Of a DNA stretch of 5,673 nt, positions 1 to 5,673 are shown piece by piece; the stretch's first letter is position 1, and every line of letters starts with the position of its first letter. The stretch covers positions 1 to 5,673 of the forward strand of contig JASHRR010000243.1 of assembly GCA_030037185.1 (NCBI GenBank). The letters run 5' to 3'. Below the pieces are notes generated by a model. It was given only the letters and a program-made list of their open reading frames with translations, made no database searches and was not told the origin of the DNA. The DNA comes from Xanthobacteraceae bacterium. GTDB taxonomy: Bacteria > Pseudomonadota > Alphaproteobacteria > Rhizobiales > Xanthobacteraceae. A program made the translations under genes and the position numbers.

Positions 1-132
1 TACTACAACGAGGTCAGAACGCACCTATCGCTGCAGAAGGACGCGCTGGTTCGGCGTGATGTGTGCCGAACAGGGCGCGTGGGCTCGTCGTCGATCTTGG
101 GCGGGCTACACCATCAATATGTTCGAGTTTGA
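1..132 (+). CDS. IS transposase (integrase-core DDE family), C-terminal end only
   Basis: Frame 1 is open from the first base and stops at TGA 130-132, giving 43 residues that begin YYNEVRTHLSLQKDA and end ILGGLHHQYVRV. From memory, this is the tail of integrase-core (rve, IS3/IS481-like) transposases that are abundant in Rhizobiales. In that family the YN-x-x-R-x-H-x-SL motif follows the last catalytic Glu of the DDE triad, and the LGGLHHQYVR block closes the protein. The enzyme would cut and join the ends of its insertion sequence, but the catalytic core lies to the left of the window, so I cannot say whether the copy is active. The IS end should lie shortly downstream of the stop, before the PAP2-like homology on the other strand starts at about 160. 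A perfect 10-bp palindrome, GCCAGCTGGC, sits in this gap at 149-158. I could not identify the terminal inverted repeat. Confidence 0.8.
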   Translation, partial: YYNEVRTHLSLQKDALVRRDVCRTGRVGSSSILGGLHHQYVRV

Positions 133-159
133 GTTTCCGACAGGGACAGCCAGCTGGCG

Positions 160-345
160 AAACGTGCCGTCGTTCCCTGCCCAAAACAGCGCCGCCTTTG
201 CCTGCTCCGGTGTCCGTGTGGCGGTGGCGTTTCGCACGGCGTCAAGTTGGGCGCGCCACATGGGCGAATCCCATGCGGGTGGCGGTGGGGGGCGAAGCAC
301 AGCGACATCGCGTACCACCCAAGGTCGCCAGGTACCGGCCGTCGG
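160..345 (-). pseudogene. Remnant of a PAP2 / vanadium-haloperoxidase-like protein
   Basis: On the - strand the reading frame from about 345 down to 160 gives GTWRP, then RPPPPPAWDSPMW, then AQLDAVRNATATRTPEQ and ALFWAGNDGTF. This resembles the region of bacterial PAP2-superfamily, vanadium-haloperoxidase-like proteins where a Pro-rich RPPPPPA-x-S segment is followed by an AEV(R/K)...RT-x-EQ-x-x-A-x-FWA-x-x-x-GT stretch. Family members usually continue with TPPGHWN and then the histidine/arginine phosphate- or vanadate-binding motifs. Here the resemblance ends at GTF and the frame runs into sequence next to the transposase. The stretch between GTWRP and RPPPPPA also looks shorter than usual. 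Only about 60 residues of a protein normally over 400 long survive, without any catalytic motif, so it cannot be functional. The family assignment rests on remembered motifs and is moderate. Confidence 0.5.
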
Positions 346-383
346 TTCCAAAGGGTACGCTATATAACGCGGCGGGGCTCTGG

Positions 384-1546
384 GATCGACCGCGATGCGC
401 CGCTCAATCGGCCGCCGCACCAGGGTGATGTCACGTTGGGCGTTGATGCCGAGTGCGTAGACGATATGAGACCAACTCAACTCGAAAATGATTTCGGTCG
501 CGCCGGCACCCTGCCGTCGCACCCGCCTGTCGGGCCTCGCTGACGGCTATCCGATGCCCTGGATGTAGAGGTCGAATTGCTCCGACCAGAACGACGGCAC
601 GCTACGATATTGGTCGTTCGCTCCTGCCGCATTGCGGCCTGCAACCACGGCCTGGTCCTGGGCGTGGCGCCAGTCTTCCCAGTGCACTAGGCCGTTCGGA
701 CCAGGAAACCTGACCGCGTCGCCGGCGGCATAGATACCCGGATCGGAGGTGACGCAACGGGCGTCGACCACGATTCCGTTTTCCGTCTCGAGCCCCGTCG
801 CCGCGGCAAGCCAATCGTCCGGCAGCGCGCCCGCGCCGACCACAACAAGATCGGCAATCAATGTCTCGTTGGTCGAGTTTTGAGCGCAATGCGGCCATCC
901 GCCTTGGCCTCCGCGTGGGTCACCGCGGCGTGGAGGCGGATGTCGACACCATGGCGGCGATGCGTGTGATGTACTTGCTGCGAAGTATCCTCATCGCACA
1001 CCCGAGCCAGGAGGCGTGGCAGGATTTCGGTCACCGTGACCTTGAGGCCGAGCTCGGCGGCCGATGCAGCTACCGCGAGCCCGATCAGGCCGCCGCCGAC
1101 AACGACAAGATGTTGTCGCGGTCTTGAGTTCGTCGGCTAGGGCCCGCGCGTGCGCCTCCGTGCGCAGATAGTGAATATGTGGCGCACCGAGCGGCAGGAC
1201 AGGAATTTCGCGCACTAGCGATCCGGTCGCACCAGCGCATCATAGCCGAGCCGCCGCCCCGATGCGGTGACAATTCTCGCGCTGCACGGTCGATGCCCGC
1301 GCCTCTGGTGTTGCATTCCAATTGTACGCCGTGTCCGGCGAGCCCTTTCGGACCCGCGATCGGGGCATCTGGCCGTACGCGCCTTGCCGAGCAGTACCGC
1401 TTTCGATAGCGGCGGCCGTTCATAGGGTTTGCATGGCTCCTCGGAGATGAGCGCGACGGCTGCCCGACGATCGCGGCGACCTCGATCGCGGCAAACACTC
1501 CCGCGGGACCGCCCCCGATGACAACAATATTCCGCGGTATCGGCAT
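384..1546 (-). pseudogene. FAD-dependent NAD(P)H:ferredoxin reductase-type oxidoreductase, broken by multiple frameshifts and a stop
   Basis: An intact relative would pass electrons from NAD(P)H through FAD to a ferredoxin or Rieske partner of an oxygenase. The gene starts at ATG 1546-1544 with MPIPRNIVVIGGGPAGVFAA, the FAD-binding GGGPAG motif. It then changes frame about six times: near 1460 (to VALISEEP...YERPPLSKAVLLG), 1380 (to PDAPIAGPKGLAGHGVQLE), 1278 (to IVTASGRRLGYDALV), 1230 (to ATGSLVREIPVLPLGAPHIHYLRT), 1114 (to HLVVVGGGLIGLAVAASAAE, the NAD(P) Rossmann motif) and 877 (to LIADLVVVGAGALP). The last part holds TSDPGIYAAGDAVRF (second FAD motif), HWEDWRHAQDQ and QFDLYIQGIG. A TAG at 549-547 follows, probably in place of a Trp codon. 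The C-terminal domain then continues in the same frame (FELSWSHIVYALGINAQRDI) to about 384. The total of about 387 codons fits the family's usual ~400 residues, so this is decay by small indels rather than a large deletion. Sequencing error is the main alternative, but the neighbouring genes are clean. Confidence 0.85.
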
Positions 1547-1907
1547 TCCGTTTCAGCCGCGGAACCGCGCGTCTACAGACGCCGCCACTCGTACACTCAC
1601 GCTCAGCATCGCGTTTCCGCGGTTCCGGCCACTATCTTGTGTGATTGGCGCTGCCGGCGGCAAGAAAGAAATTCAGTCCGCTGGAACGCACGACTTATCC
1701 GCCTCCAGGCACAGTCGGGCCAACGGGAGACGTTGCTCCGAATGGTCCAATCCAAGCCCGAACTCGACAACTCTGGGGCCTATACGGAAATACCTGGCTC
1801 AGCTTGGGAGGGTGGGGAGTCCACTTGTCTATCATCTGGTGTGGGCTTACAAGTTGGGAGCCTCGAATGACTTCGGGCTCAGACGAATTTGCCGACTGGT
1901 GCGGGAC
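1547..1907. other. Divergent intergenic region, no gene recognised
   Basis: This 361-bp stretch separates the start of the reductase pseudogene (reading left) from the binding-protein gene (reading right), so it should hold the promoters of both. A + strand frame stays open from 1518 into the binding-protein gene, but its product before residue 131 resembles nothing I know. It also overlaps the reductase start on the other strand and would place the Tat signal in mid-protein, so I treat it as non-coding. The other frames over 1640-1910 are open for short distances without family motifs. I see no convincing -35/-10 pair. Confidence 0.5.
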
Positions 1908-2882
1908 ATGAGACTTTCGCGGCGCAAGCTCCTACGTCGTATCGCCGTCGTTTCGGTCCCACTTTTTCCGCACATCGCCCTCGCTGAGGATTATCCGGTC
2001 CGGCCCGTGCGATTGGTGCTCGGGCTTTCTCCAGGCGGATCTGTGGATATCGTGACGCGTATCGTCGCCCAAGCGCTATCGGAATTTTTAGACCAGCAAT
2101 TCATTGTTGAAAACAAGCCGGGCGCTTCGGGGGACGTCGCCACCGAGGCGGTCGTGCGCGCGACGCCGGATGGCTACACACTTCTTGTCGTACTCGCTGC
2201 TAACGCCATCAATGCGACACTGCACCAAAAGCTCAGGTTGAGCCCAGTCCGTGATCTAGCAATGGTCGCCGGCATGGTGCGCGTGCCCAATGTCATGGAG
2301 ATAAACCCTGCAGTGCCGGCGAATACTGTTCCCGAGTTCATCGCTTATGCCAAAGCGAATCCGGGCAAGCTCAGTTATGCGTCGGGCGGCACCGGCAGCT
2401 CGCTTCATGTCATCGGCGAGCTGTTTAAGATGATGGCGGGAATCGACATGGTCCACGTGCCGTACCGCGGCGGTGCACCGGCATATATCGATTTGCTCGG
2501 GGGTCGGGTGCAGGTCATGTTCGACACGATACCTCAGGCGATCGACTACATTCGAGACGGCAAGCTTCGCGCGCTGGCCGTCACCTCAGCGACACGCTCG
2601 GCGACACTGCCGGACGTGCCTGTGCTGAGCGATTTTGTTCCTGGTTTCCAGGCCGGAAGCTGGTGGGGCTTAGCCGCGCCAAAGGACACACCCCACGAAA
2701 TTATCCACGTCCTCAGTTACGCAACAAACGCGGTTCTTACCGACCCGCGAATCAAGGCCCGGCTCGCCGAGTTGGGAACCACGCCATTACTCTACGGTCC
2801 CGCCCCATTCGCGAGCTTTGTGGAGATGGAAACTGACAAGTGGGCGAGAGTGTTAAAGTTTGCGGGAACCAAGGAGGAGTGA
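1908..2882 (+). CDS. Bug/TctC-family tripartite tricarboxylate transporter substrate-binding protein
   Basis: This is a periplasmic solute-binding protein of 324 residues, the usual size for the family. Such proteins capture carboxylates or other small organic acids and deliver them to TctA/TctB membrane partners or to signalling systems. I chose the ATG at 1908 because it puts a Tat signal exactly at the N-terminus: SRRKLLR at residues 4-10, a hydrophobic stretch at about 12-25, and a likely cleavage after ALA at residue 26. Family landmarks are the P-V-R-x-V segment at 30-36, SPGGSVDIVTR at 41-51, VENKPGASG at 67-75, DGYTLL at 88-93, YASGGTGSSLHVIGELFK at 157-174, VPYRGGAPAYIDLLGGRVQ at 184-202, and LRALAVTSATRSATLPDVP at 220-238. 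The last begins the typical C-terminal lobe. No TctA or TctB gene is adjacent, which is common for expanded Bug families; the ligand cannot be predicted. The ribosome site is weak (GGG at 1903-1905, only two bases before the ATG). Confidence 0.93.
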   Translation: MRLSRRKLLRRIAVVSVPLFPHIALAEDYPVRPVRLVLGLSPGGSVDIVTRIVAQALSEFLDQQFIVENKPGASGDVATEAVVRATPDGYTLLVVLAANAINATLHQKLRLSPVRDLAMVAGMVRVPNVMEINPAVPANTVPEFIAYAKANPGKLSYASGGTGSSLHVIGELFKMMAGIDMVHVPYRGGAPAYIDLLGGRVQVMFDTIPQAIDYIRDGKLRALAVTSATRSATLPDVPVLSDFVPGFQAGSWWGLAAPKDTPHEIIHVLSYATNAVLTDPRIKARLAELGTTPLLYGPAPFASFVEMETDKWARVLKFAGTKEE

Positions 2883-3400
2883 ACTCGACGCCCTCAGAGA
2901 GCCACAAAAAAAGGCGGCGCAGCCCCAGCATGAAGCTCGGTAGCGTTAAGCAATGCGCCCGCGCCCGCAGGAACCGTCCTAATCAAATTAACTACGCTTC
3001 CGTAGATACACAATATAAGGGCCACCGCCCCGACGTGATCGACATCCAGAATTGTCGCCGGCAGTCAAATTACAACTAAGTCAATTTAGGCTTTGGCCGC
3101 AGCGCAAAGCTCCGCGCGGCGCTTGTCGTATACGCCCGCGATTGAGTGGCGATCATCCGCATGCTGCCAGAGAAGGGCACCGCGCTCTACGCGCGGGGTG
3201 GCTCTCTTGGGATGGGGTTCAAGGAACCAGACGGCACAGCGATCGTTTCAACAGCGCGTGAATCCGCGGCGCCCTGGCCGGGCGGGAGTTGCGTGGGTCA
3301 GTGACGACATTGGCCCTGCGTGCCCGGTGGCGTCGTGGATGCGAAAAGCGGTGGCAGGGGCCGTGTGACGGTTCTGCGCAGTCGAAAGAGGGAGAAGCCT
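2883..3400. other. Intergenic region of about 520 bp, no gene recognised
   Basis: No frame on either strand gives a protein I recognise. The part around 2970-3080 is AT-richer than its surroundings and holds a small perfect hairpin, CTACG-CTTC-CGTAG (2992-3005), with no T-run behind it. Further right, CCGCGC-TCTAC-GCGCGG (3180-3196) is a 6-bp GC hairpin with a 5-nt loop, also without a T-run, so neither is a clear intrinsic terminator. A - strand frame is open from 3247 to a TAA at 3088-3086 and ends SIAGVYDKRRAELCAAAKA, but it has no obvious start or ribosome site. The region may contain eroded coding sequence. The last 15 bases hold the ribosome site of the following gene. Confidence 0.5.
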
Positions 3401-3889
3401 ATGATATCGATTCGGAACGCATTGGTCGTTTTCACCGCATCGCTATGTCTGGCGTTGGCGGCAGGAACAGCGTCCGCGCAGACGGCGGGCAAATCGCCGC
3501 AGCAGGTTCAAAGGTCGCTCGGCGACTTGAACCGGATGGTCGATCATACGCAGCGGCTCATTGCCGGCCAAAAATTCGATCAACTCTCTCGCGAGAATGA
3601 TGAGTTTCAAGAAGGGGCGCGGGCACTGGAGAAAAACATTGCGACCGAGCCCTCCGATTTCAAGATGAAGATCGCGGCCATGCTGGAAAAGGCTACGGCG
3701 GAATCGAAACATCTTGCTGACGCCGGGCAGACACCCGATGCGGCCACGCTCGCCCGCATTCACACCTCGCTTGCGGATGCGGTGAAGGAGATCCTGGCCG
3801 CCTTCCCCAATAGCGTACACCCGGGCTCTCCGAATCTCGCCGAGGAACAGCAAGAAGAACGGCCCGCGACGACCGGCTCGGCCCGATAA
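3401..3889 (+). CDS. Small secreted helix-rich protein of unknown function
   Basis: The product is 162 residues. ATG 3401 is chosen over the upstream in-frame ATG at 3320 because a strong Shine-Dalgarno (AGGGAG, 3389-3394) lies six bases before it and the protein then begins with a clear Sec signal. That signal is MISIRN, a hydrophobic core at about 7-22, and an ASA-Q cleavage site after residue 26. The mature chain is mostly charged and heptad-like, with predicted helices near 33-55, 61-80, 86-107 and 113-134. It ends in a flexible, Glu-rich, Pro-containing tail (about 138-162). This suggests a four-helix bundle acting in the periplasm. There are no Cys residues in the mature part, no CxxCH haem site, no membrane segment after the signal and no lipobox. 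Met46 or His49 on helix 1 and His121 on helix 4 could be a b562-like ligand pair, but this is speculative. It has its own ribosome site and is about 520 bp from the upstream gene, so it is probably transcribed alone. I do not recognise a named family. Confidence 0.82.
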   Translation: MISIRNALVVFTASLCLALAAGTASAQTAGKSPQQVQRSLGDLNRMVDHTQRLIAGQKFDQLSRENDEFQEGARALEKNIATEPSDFKMKIAAMLEKATAESKHLADAGQTPDAATLARIHTSLADAVKEILAAFPNSVHPGSPNLAEEQQEERPATTGSAR

Positions 3890-3947
3890 ATCTCGATAAA
3901 GCGCGCCACTGCCGCTGACCCCCGCCAGTTGGTTGTGTGTTCGCGAG

Positions 3948-3960
3948 CCGCCGCAGGCGG
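3948..3960 (+). terminator. Possible weak hairpin terminator after the small secreted protein gene
   Basis: CCGCC-GCA-GGCGG forms a 5-bp GC-only stem with a 3-nt loop, 59 bases after the stop codon. The nearest T-run (TTTT) comes about 11 bases further on rather than directly behind the stem, so this is a poor match to a classical intrinsic terminator. It is the only candidate I see between this gene and the attachment site. Confidence 0.22.
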
Positions 3961-4046
3961 GGACTGCAAGTTTTCCATCAATCGCGACGTGCTTTCAGCG
4001 CCTTCACATTTCCCGATCACTGGGCGACGATCCCGCATGACGACGG

Positions 4047-4066
4047 TGGTTCCCCATTGGTTCCCC
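4047..4066 (+). repeat. Tandem TGGTTCCCC pair (11-bp period), possible integrase arm-type site
   Basis: TGGTTCCCC occurs at 4047-4055 and again at 4058-4066, two bases apart, so the period is 11 bp, about one helical turn. The second copy continues into GAACC, making a short inverted repeat GGTTC-CCC-GAACC (4059-4071). The pair lies about 47 bp from the tRNA-derived attachment core. Closely spaced short direct repeats beside the core are typical of arm sites bound by the N-terminal domain of tyrosine integrases. Their use by this integrase is inferred. Confidence 0.4.
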
Positions 4067-4112
4067 GAACCAGACATCAAATTTTACCGCCAGCTAAATC
4101 TTTGAGTTTAAG

Positions 4113-4153
4113 TGGGCGCACAAGGACTCGAACCTTGGACCCGCTGATTAAGA
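4113..4153 (-). other. tRNA-Lys(CUU) 3' fragment: integration (att) core of the island
   Basis: Read on the - strand, this is the 3' part of a tRNA from U33 to the discriminator base. In order it gives the anticodon CTT with AA (positions 34-38), the anticodon-stem strand TCAGC, the variable loop GGGTC, a T-stem CAAGG/CCTTG closing the loop TTCGAGT, the acceptor strand TGCGCCC, and A73. The T-stem pairs perfectly. The 5' half is absent: the bases right of 4153 do not supply the GCTGA strand needed to pair with TCAGC, nor D-arm or acceptor sequence. The 3' end continues CTT rather than CCA. Anticodon CUU makes it tRNA-Lys. The break at the anticodon loop matches the anticodon-loop crossover class known for tyrosine integrases, and an integrase gene starts 67 bases away. 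The missing half faces the integrase, so this is most simply the displaced 3' half of the target gene at the island's left end. Confidence 0.85.
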
Positions 4154-4162
4154 AGGCGTGGG

Positions 4163-4182
4163 GTGACATAAGATGTTGTCAC
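4163..4182. repeat. Inverted repeat GTGACA-N8-TGTCAC between att core and integrase
   Basis: GTGACA (4163-4168) and TGTCAC (4177-4182) form a perfect 6-bp inverted repeat with an 8-base spacer, centred about 47 bp before the integrase start. It could be a dimer-binding operator or excisionase site, or simply a small hairpin in the leader. Its position in the likely int promoter region is the only support for a regulatory role. Confidence 0.3.
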
Positions 4183-4185
4183 GGT

Positions 4186-4203
4186 GCCACCCATACGCCA
4201 CCC
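4186..4203 (+). repeat. Tandem GCCACCC pair (11-bp period), possible integrase arm-type site
   Basis: GCCACCC occurs at 4186-4192 and 4197-4203, separated by ATAC, again with an 11-bp period. The pair lies between the attachment core and the int start, where arm-type sites of an island integrase are expected. Binding here could also let the integrase repress its own gene. The role is inferred from position and spacing only. Confidence 0.42.
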
Positions 4204-4219
4204 AGAAATCAGGTAGAAC

Positions 4220-5494
4220 ATGAAGATAACACAACGCATTATTGAGGGTCTGTTGAAACAACCGGTTACCAAGGACCGAATTGATTATGATGACGAGACG
4301 CCCGGTCTCGGGCTGCGTCGTCGCCCCGGTGGGTCCGCATCCTGGGTGTTCGAATTCCGTCTTGGCGTAGCCAAGGGCAAGGTTACCATCGGCAATGCCA
4401 AGGCCATCCCGTTGACCGACGCCAGGAACACGGCCAAGGAATACTATGCCCTGGTCCGGGACGGTGTAGACCCACGGACGCAGAAGGCTGAGGCCAAGGC
4501 GGATGCTGCCCAGACCTTCGTGAAGGTGATCGAGAAGTTCCTAGCGGTGCAGTCAAGGAAGGTCGAGGCTGGCGAGAGGTCGGCAACGTATGTGTCGGAT
4601 CAAGATCGACACCTCAACACCAACGCCAAGTCCCTACACCTCCTGCCGGTCAGGGCGATTACCCAGCCGCACATTGCGACCCTGCTGACCCAGGTGCGCG
4701 AGGAGCGTGGTCAGAGCACAGCGGATCACGTGCGGGCGACCCTTTCAGCGTTCTTCACCTGGGCCGCTAAGGAAGGTTTGATGGGGCTGCAACCGTCGAA
4801 CCCGGTCACCTTTACCCATAAGGGCGAACCGTCGAGGCGTGACCGGGTGCTGACGCTGGACGAAATGCGACGGATTTGGAAGGCGACCGAGGAAAAGACC
4901 GAATTCAATCAACTCGTCAGGCTCTTCATATTCACCCTTCAACGCAGGCGACAGATCGGTGATCTGTCTAAGACCGAGACGGATTTCGATGCGGCCCTAA
5001 TCACGTTCCCGAAAGACCGGATGAAGAATAAACGTGAGCACAAGTTGCCGATGTCGCGACCCGTCATGGACATACTGAGAAAGCGACCCGTAATCGTCGG
5101 ACGGTCCCTTTATTTCGGATCGGGGAAAGGCGATTTTAGCGGCTGGAGCAAGGCGAAGGAGTCCCTGGACGAGCGGCTGGAACTAGATGGACCGATGGAC
5201 CATTGGACGTTCCACGACCTGCGCAGGACCGCCACCACGTGGATGAATGACGTGCAGCACGTCGATCCGCATTTGGTCGATGCGATCATCAGCCATGTGA
5301 GTGGAGCAACGAGCGGGAAGGCCGGCGTTGCCGGCATCTACAACAAGGCTGAGTATATCGAGAAGAAACGCCAAGCCTTGGACGCTTGGGCGGATTACGT
5401 CCTTCAGGAAGTGGCTAAACCACCCTCCTGCATTTCTCCTTCCAGGCTCGATAATCGCACATCTGGACCCCAAGTCACCGCTCAGACAACCTGA
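4220..5494 (+). CDS. Site-specific tyrosine integrase of a tRNA-targeting island (P4-like, arm-DNA-binding domain)
   Basis: The enzyme recombines the island's att site with a chromosomal tRNA gene by forming a covalent 3'-phosphotyrosine intermediate. Its 424 residues are normal for the family. Residues 1-90 form the arm-binding domain found in P4-like integrases (DDETPGLGLRRRPGGSASWVF, about 24-44, and the TIGNAKAIPLTDAR segment, about 56-69). Residues about 95-200 are the SAM-like core-binding domain (ATYVSDQDRHL; ATLSAFFTWAAKEGLM). The catalytic domain follows. All six catalytic positions are visible: Arg242 (LQRRRQIGDL), Lys269 (RMKNKREHKLP), His332 and Arg335 (FHDLRRT), His359 (ISHVSG) and nucleophile Tyr374 (AGIYNKAEY). 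Arg242 lies in an unusual RRRQ where Gly and Glu are more common. About 50 residues follow the Tyr; the last 25 look disordered. The start fits the family N-terminus and has a short-spaced AGGTAG ribosome site (4211-4216). The gene reads away from the tRNA-Lys att core, and nothing suggests it is inactive. Confidence 0.96.
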   Translation: MKITQRIIEGLLKQPVTKDRIDYDDETPGLGLRRRPGGSASWVFEFRLGVAKGKVTIGNAKAIPLTDARNTAKEYYALVRDGVDPRTQKAEAKADAAQTFVKVIEKFLAVQSRKVEAGERSATYVSDQDRHLNTNAKSLHLLPVRAITQPHIATLLTQVREERGQSTADHVRATLSAFFTWAAKEGLMGLQPSNPVTFTHKGEPSRRDRVLTLDEMRRIWKATEEKTEFNQLVRLFIFTLQRRRQIGDLSKTETDFDAALITFPKDRMKNKREHKLPMSRPVMDILRKRPVIVGRSLYFGSGKGDFSGWSKAKESLDERLELDGPMDHWTFHDLRRTATTWMNDVQHVDPHLVDAIISHVSGATSGKAGVAGIYNKAEYIEKKRQALDAWADYVLQEVAKPPSCISPSRLDNRTSGPQVTAQTT

Positions 5495-5651
5495 TGGTGG
5501 GCGGGCCGGAACCACCGGGTTGACAGATGCGACGGCACGTACGCTCTGACAGCCCGGAGAGCTTGACGAAGGTCATGAAGGGTAGAATTGCATAATCTGG
5601 GATATCGTTAATACTGTCCATAATTCTTTCAAAAGTAGTAGAGTTACGCCT

Positions 5652-5673
5652 ATGGCAAGTATAAACGAATATC
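5652..5673 (+). CDS. Possible start of the next island gene, cut by the window end
   Basis: ATG 5652-5654 opens a frame reading MASINEY to the last base. A weak purine stretch (AGTAGAG, 5636-5642) sits nine bases before it. The 158 bases between the integrase stop and this ATG begin GC-rich, then become clearly AT-richer from about 5580, where TTGACG (5563-5568), TAGAAT (5583-5588) and CATAAT (5591-5596) look promoter-like but do not have good -35/-10 spacing. Seven residues are too few to name a family. Position and composition fit the first cargo gene of the island. Confidence 0.35.

Noticed and set aside
56..543. Several overlapping + strand frames of 98-121 codons
   Set aside because: They lie opposite the PAP2-like and reductase remnants, have no family features, and are typical shadow frames of GC-rich DNA.
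1518..1907. Upstream extension of the binding-protein frame (130 extra residues)
   Set aside because: It overlaps the reductase start on the other strand, resembles no family, and would bury the Tat signal in mid-protein.
3086..3247. - strand frame ending SIAGVYDKRRAELCAAAKA, slightly like an integrase C-terminus (AGVY)
   Set aside because: The match is only a few residues, lacks the upstream His and HxxR boxes, and there is no start or ribosome site; chance is more likely.
3320..3400. Longer start for the small secreted protein at the upstream ATG
   Set aside because: It has no ribosome site and would add 27 charged residues before the signal peptide.
3884..3900. CGATAAA direct repeat at the stop codon of the small secreted protein gene
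   Set aside because: Two 7-bp copies, one forming the stop codon; too short and AT-simple to give meaning.
3443..4080. Two long - strand frames over and after the small secreted protein gene
   Set aside because: They are antisense to a gene with a strong ribosome site and signal peptide, and their products show no domains.
3937..4245. Open + strand frame of about 100 codons covering the att region
   Set aside because: Its RTRTRTLDPLIK stretch is the familiar artefact of translating an antisense tRNA 3' end; the frame has no ribosome site and overlaps the int start.

Overview
The window looks like chromosomal DNA of a high-GC alphaproteobacterium, most likely Rhizobiales (Bradyrhizobium-like). 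This rests on the GC-rich coding sequence, a Tat-exported tricarboxylate-type binding protein, a transposase tail of a kind common in that order, and a tRNA-Lys-associated integrase. The taxonomic call is an inference from remembered family resemblance, not from a search.

Left third (1-1546): a gene graveyard. The window opens inside the last codons of an IS transposase (1-132, + strand). The opposite strand then holds a short remnant of a PAP2/vanadium-haloperoxidase-like protein (about 160-345). After that comes an FAD/NAD-dependent ferredoxin-reductase-type gene (about 1546-384, - strand) that can be followed over its whole length but carries about six frameshifts and an in-frame TAG.

Middle (1547-3889): two intact genes on the + strand. 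One is a Tat-exported Bug/TctC-family solute-binding protein (1908-2882). The other is a small secreted, helix-rich protein of unknown function (3401-3889). They are separated by about 520 bp in which I recognise no gene.

Right part (3890-5673): the edge of an integrated element. A 41-nt fragment of a tRNA-Lys(CUU) gene, running from the anticodon loop to the 3' end, lies on the - strand at 4113-4153. Next to it is a complete P4-like tyrosine integrase with all six catalytic residues (4220-5494). The missing 5' half of the tRNA lies on the integrase side, so the fragment is best read as the displaced 3' half at one end of a genomic island. The island would extend to the right, out of the window, and the restored tRNA-Lys would sit at its far end. 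Two tandem short repeats, each with an 11-bp period, flank the core on either side and are candidates for integrase arm-binding sites. The first possible cargo gene begins at 5652 in AT-richer DNA and is cut by the window end.

I do not see a defence system, CRISPR array or other clearly new multi-gene system here. The most informative part is the attachment-site architecture; any unusual cargo would lie to the right of the window.
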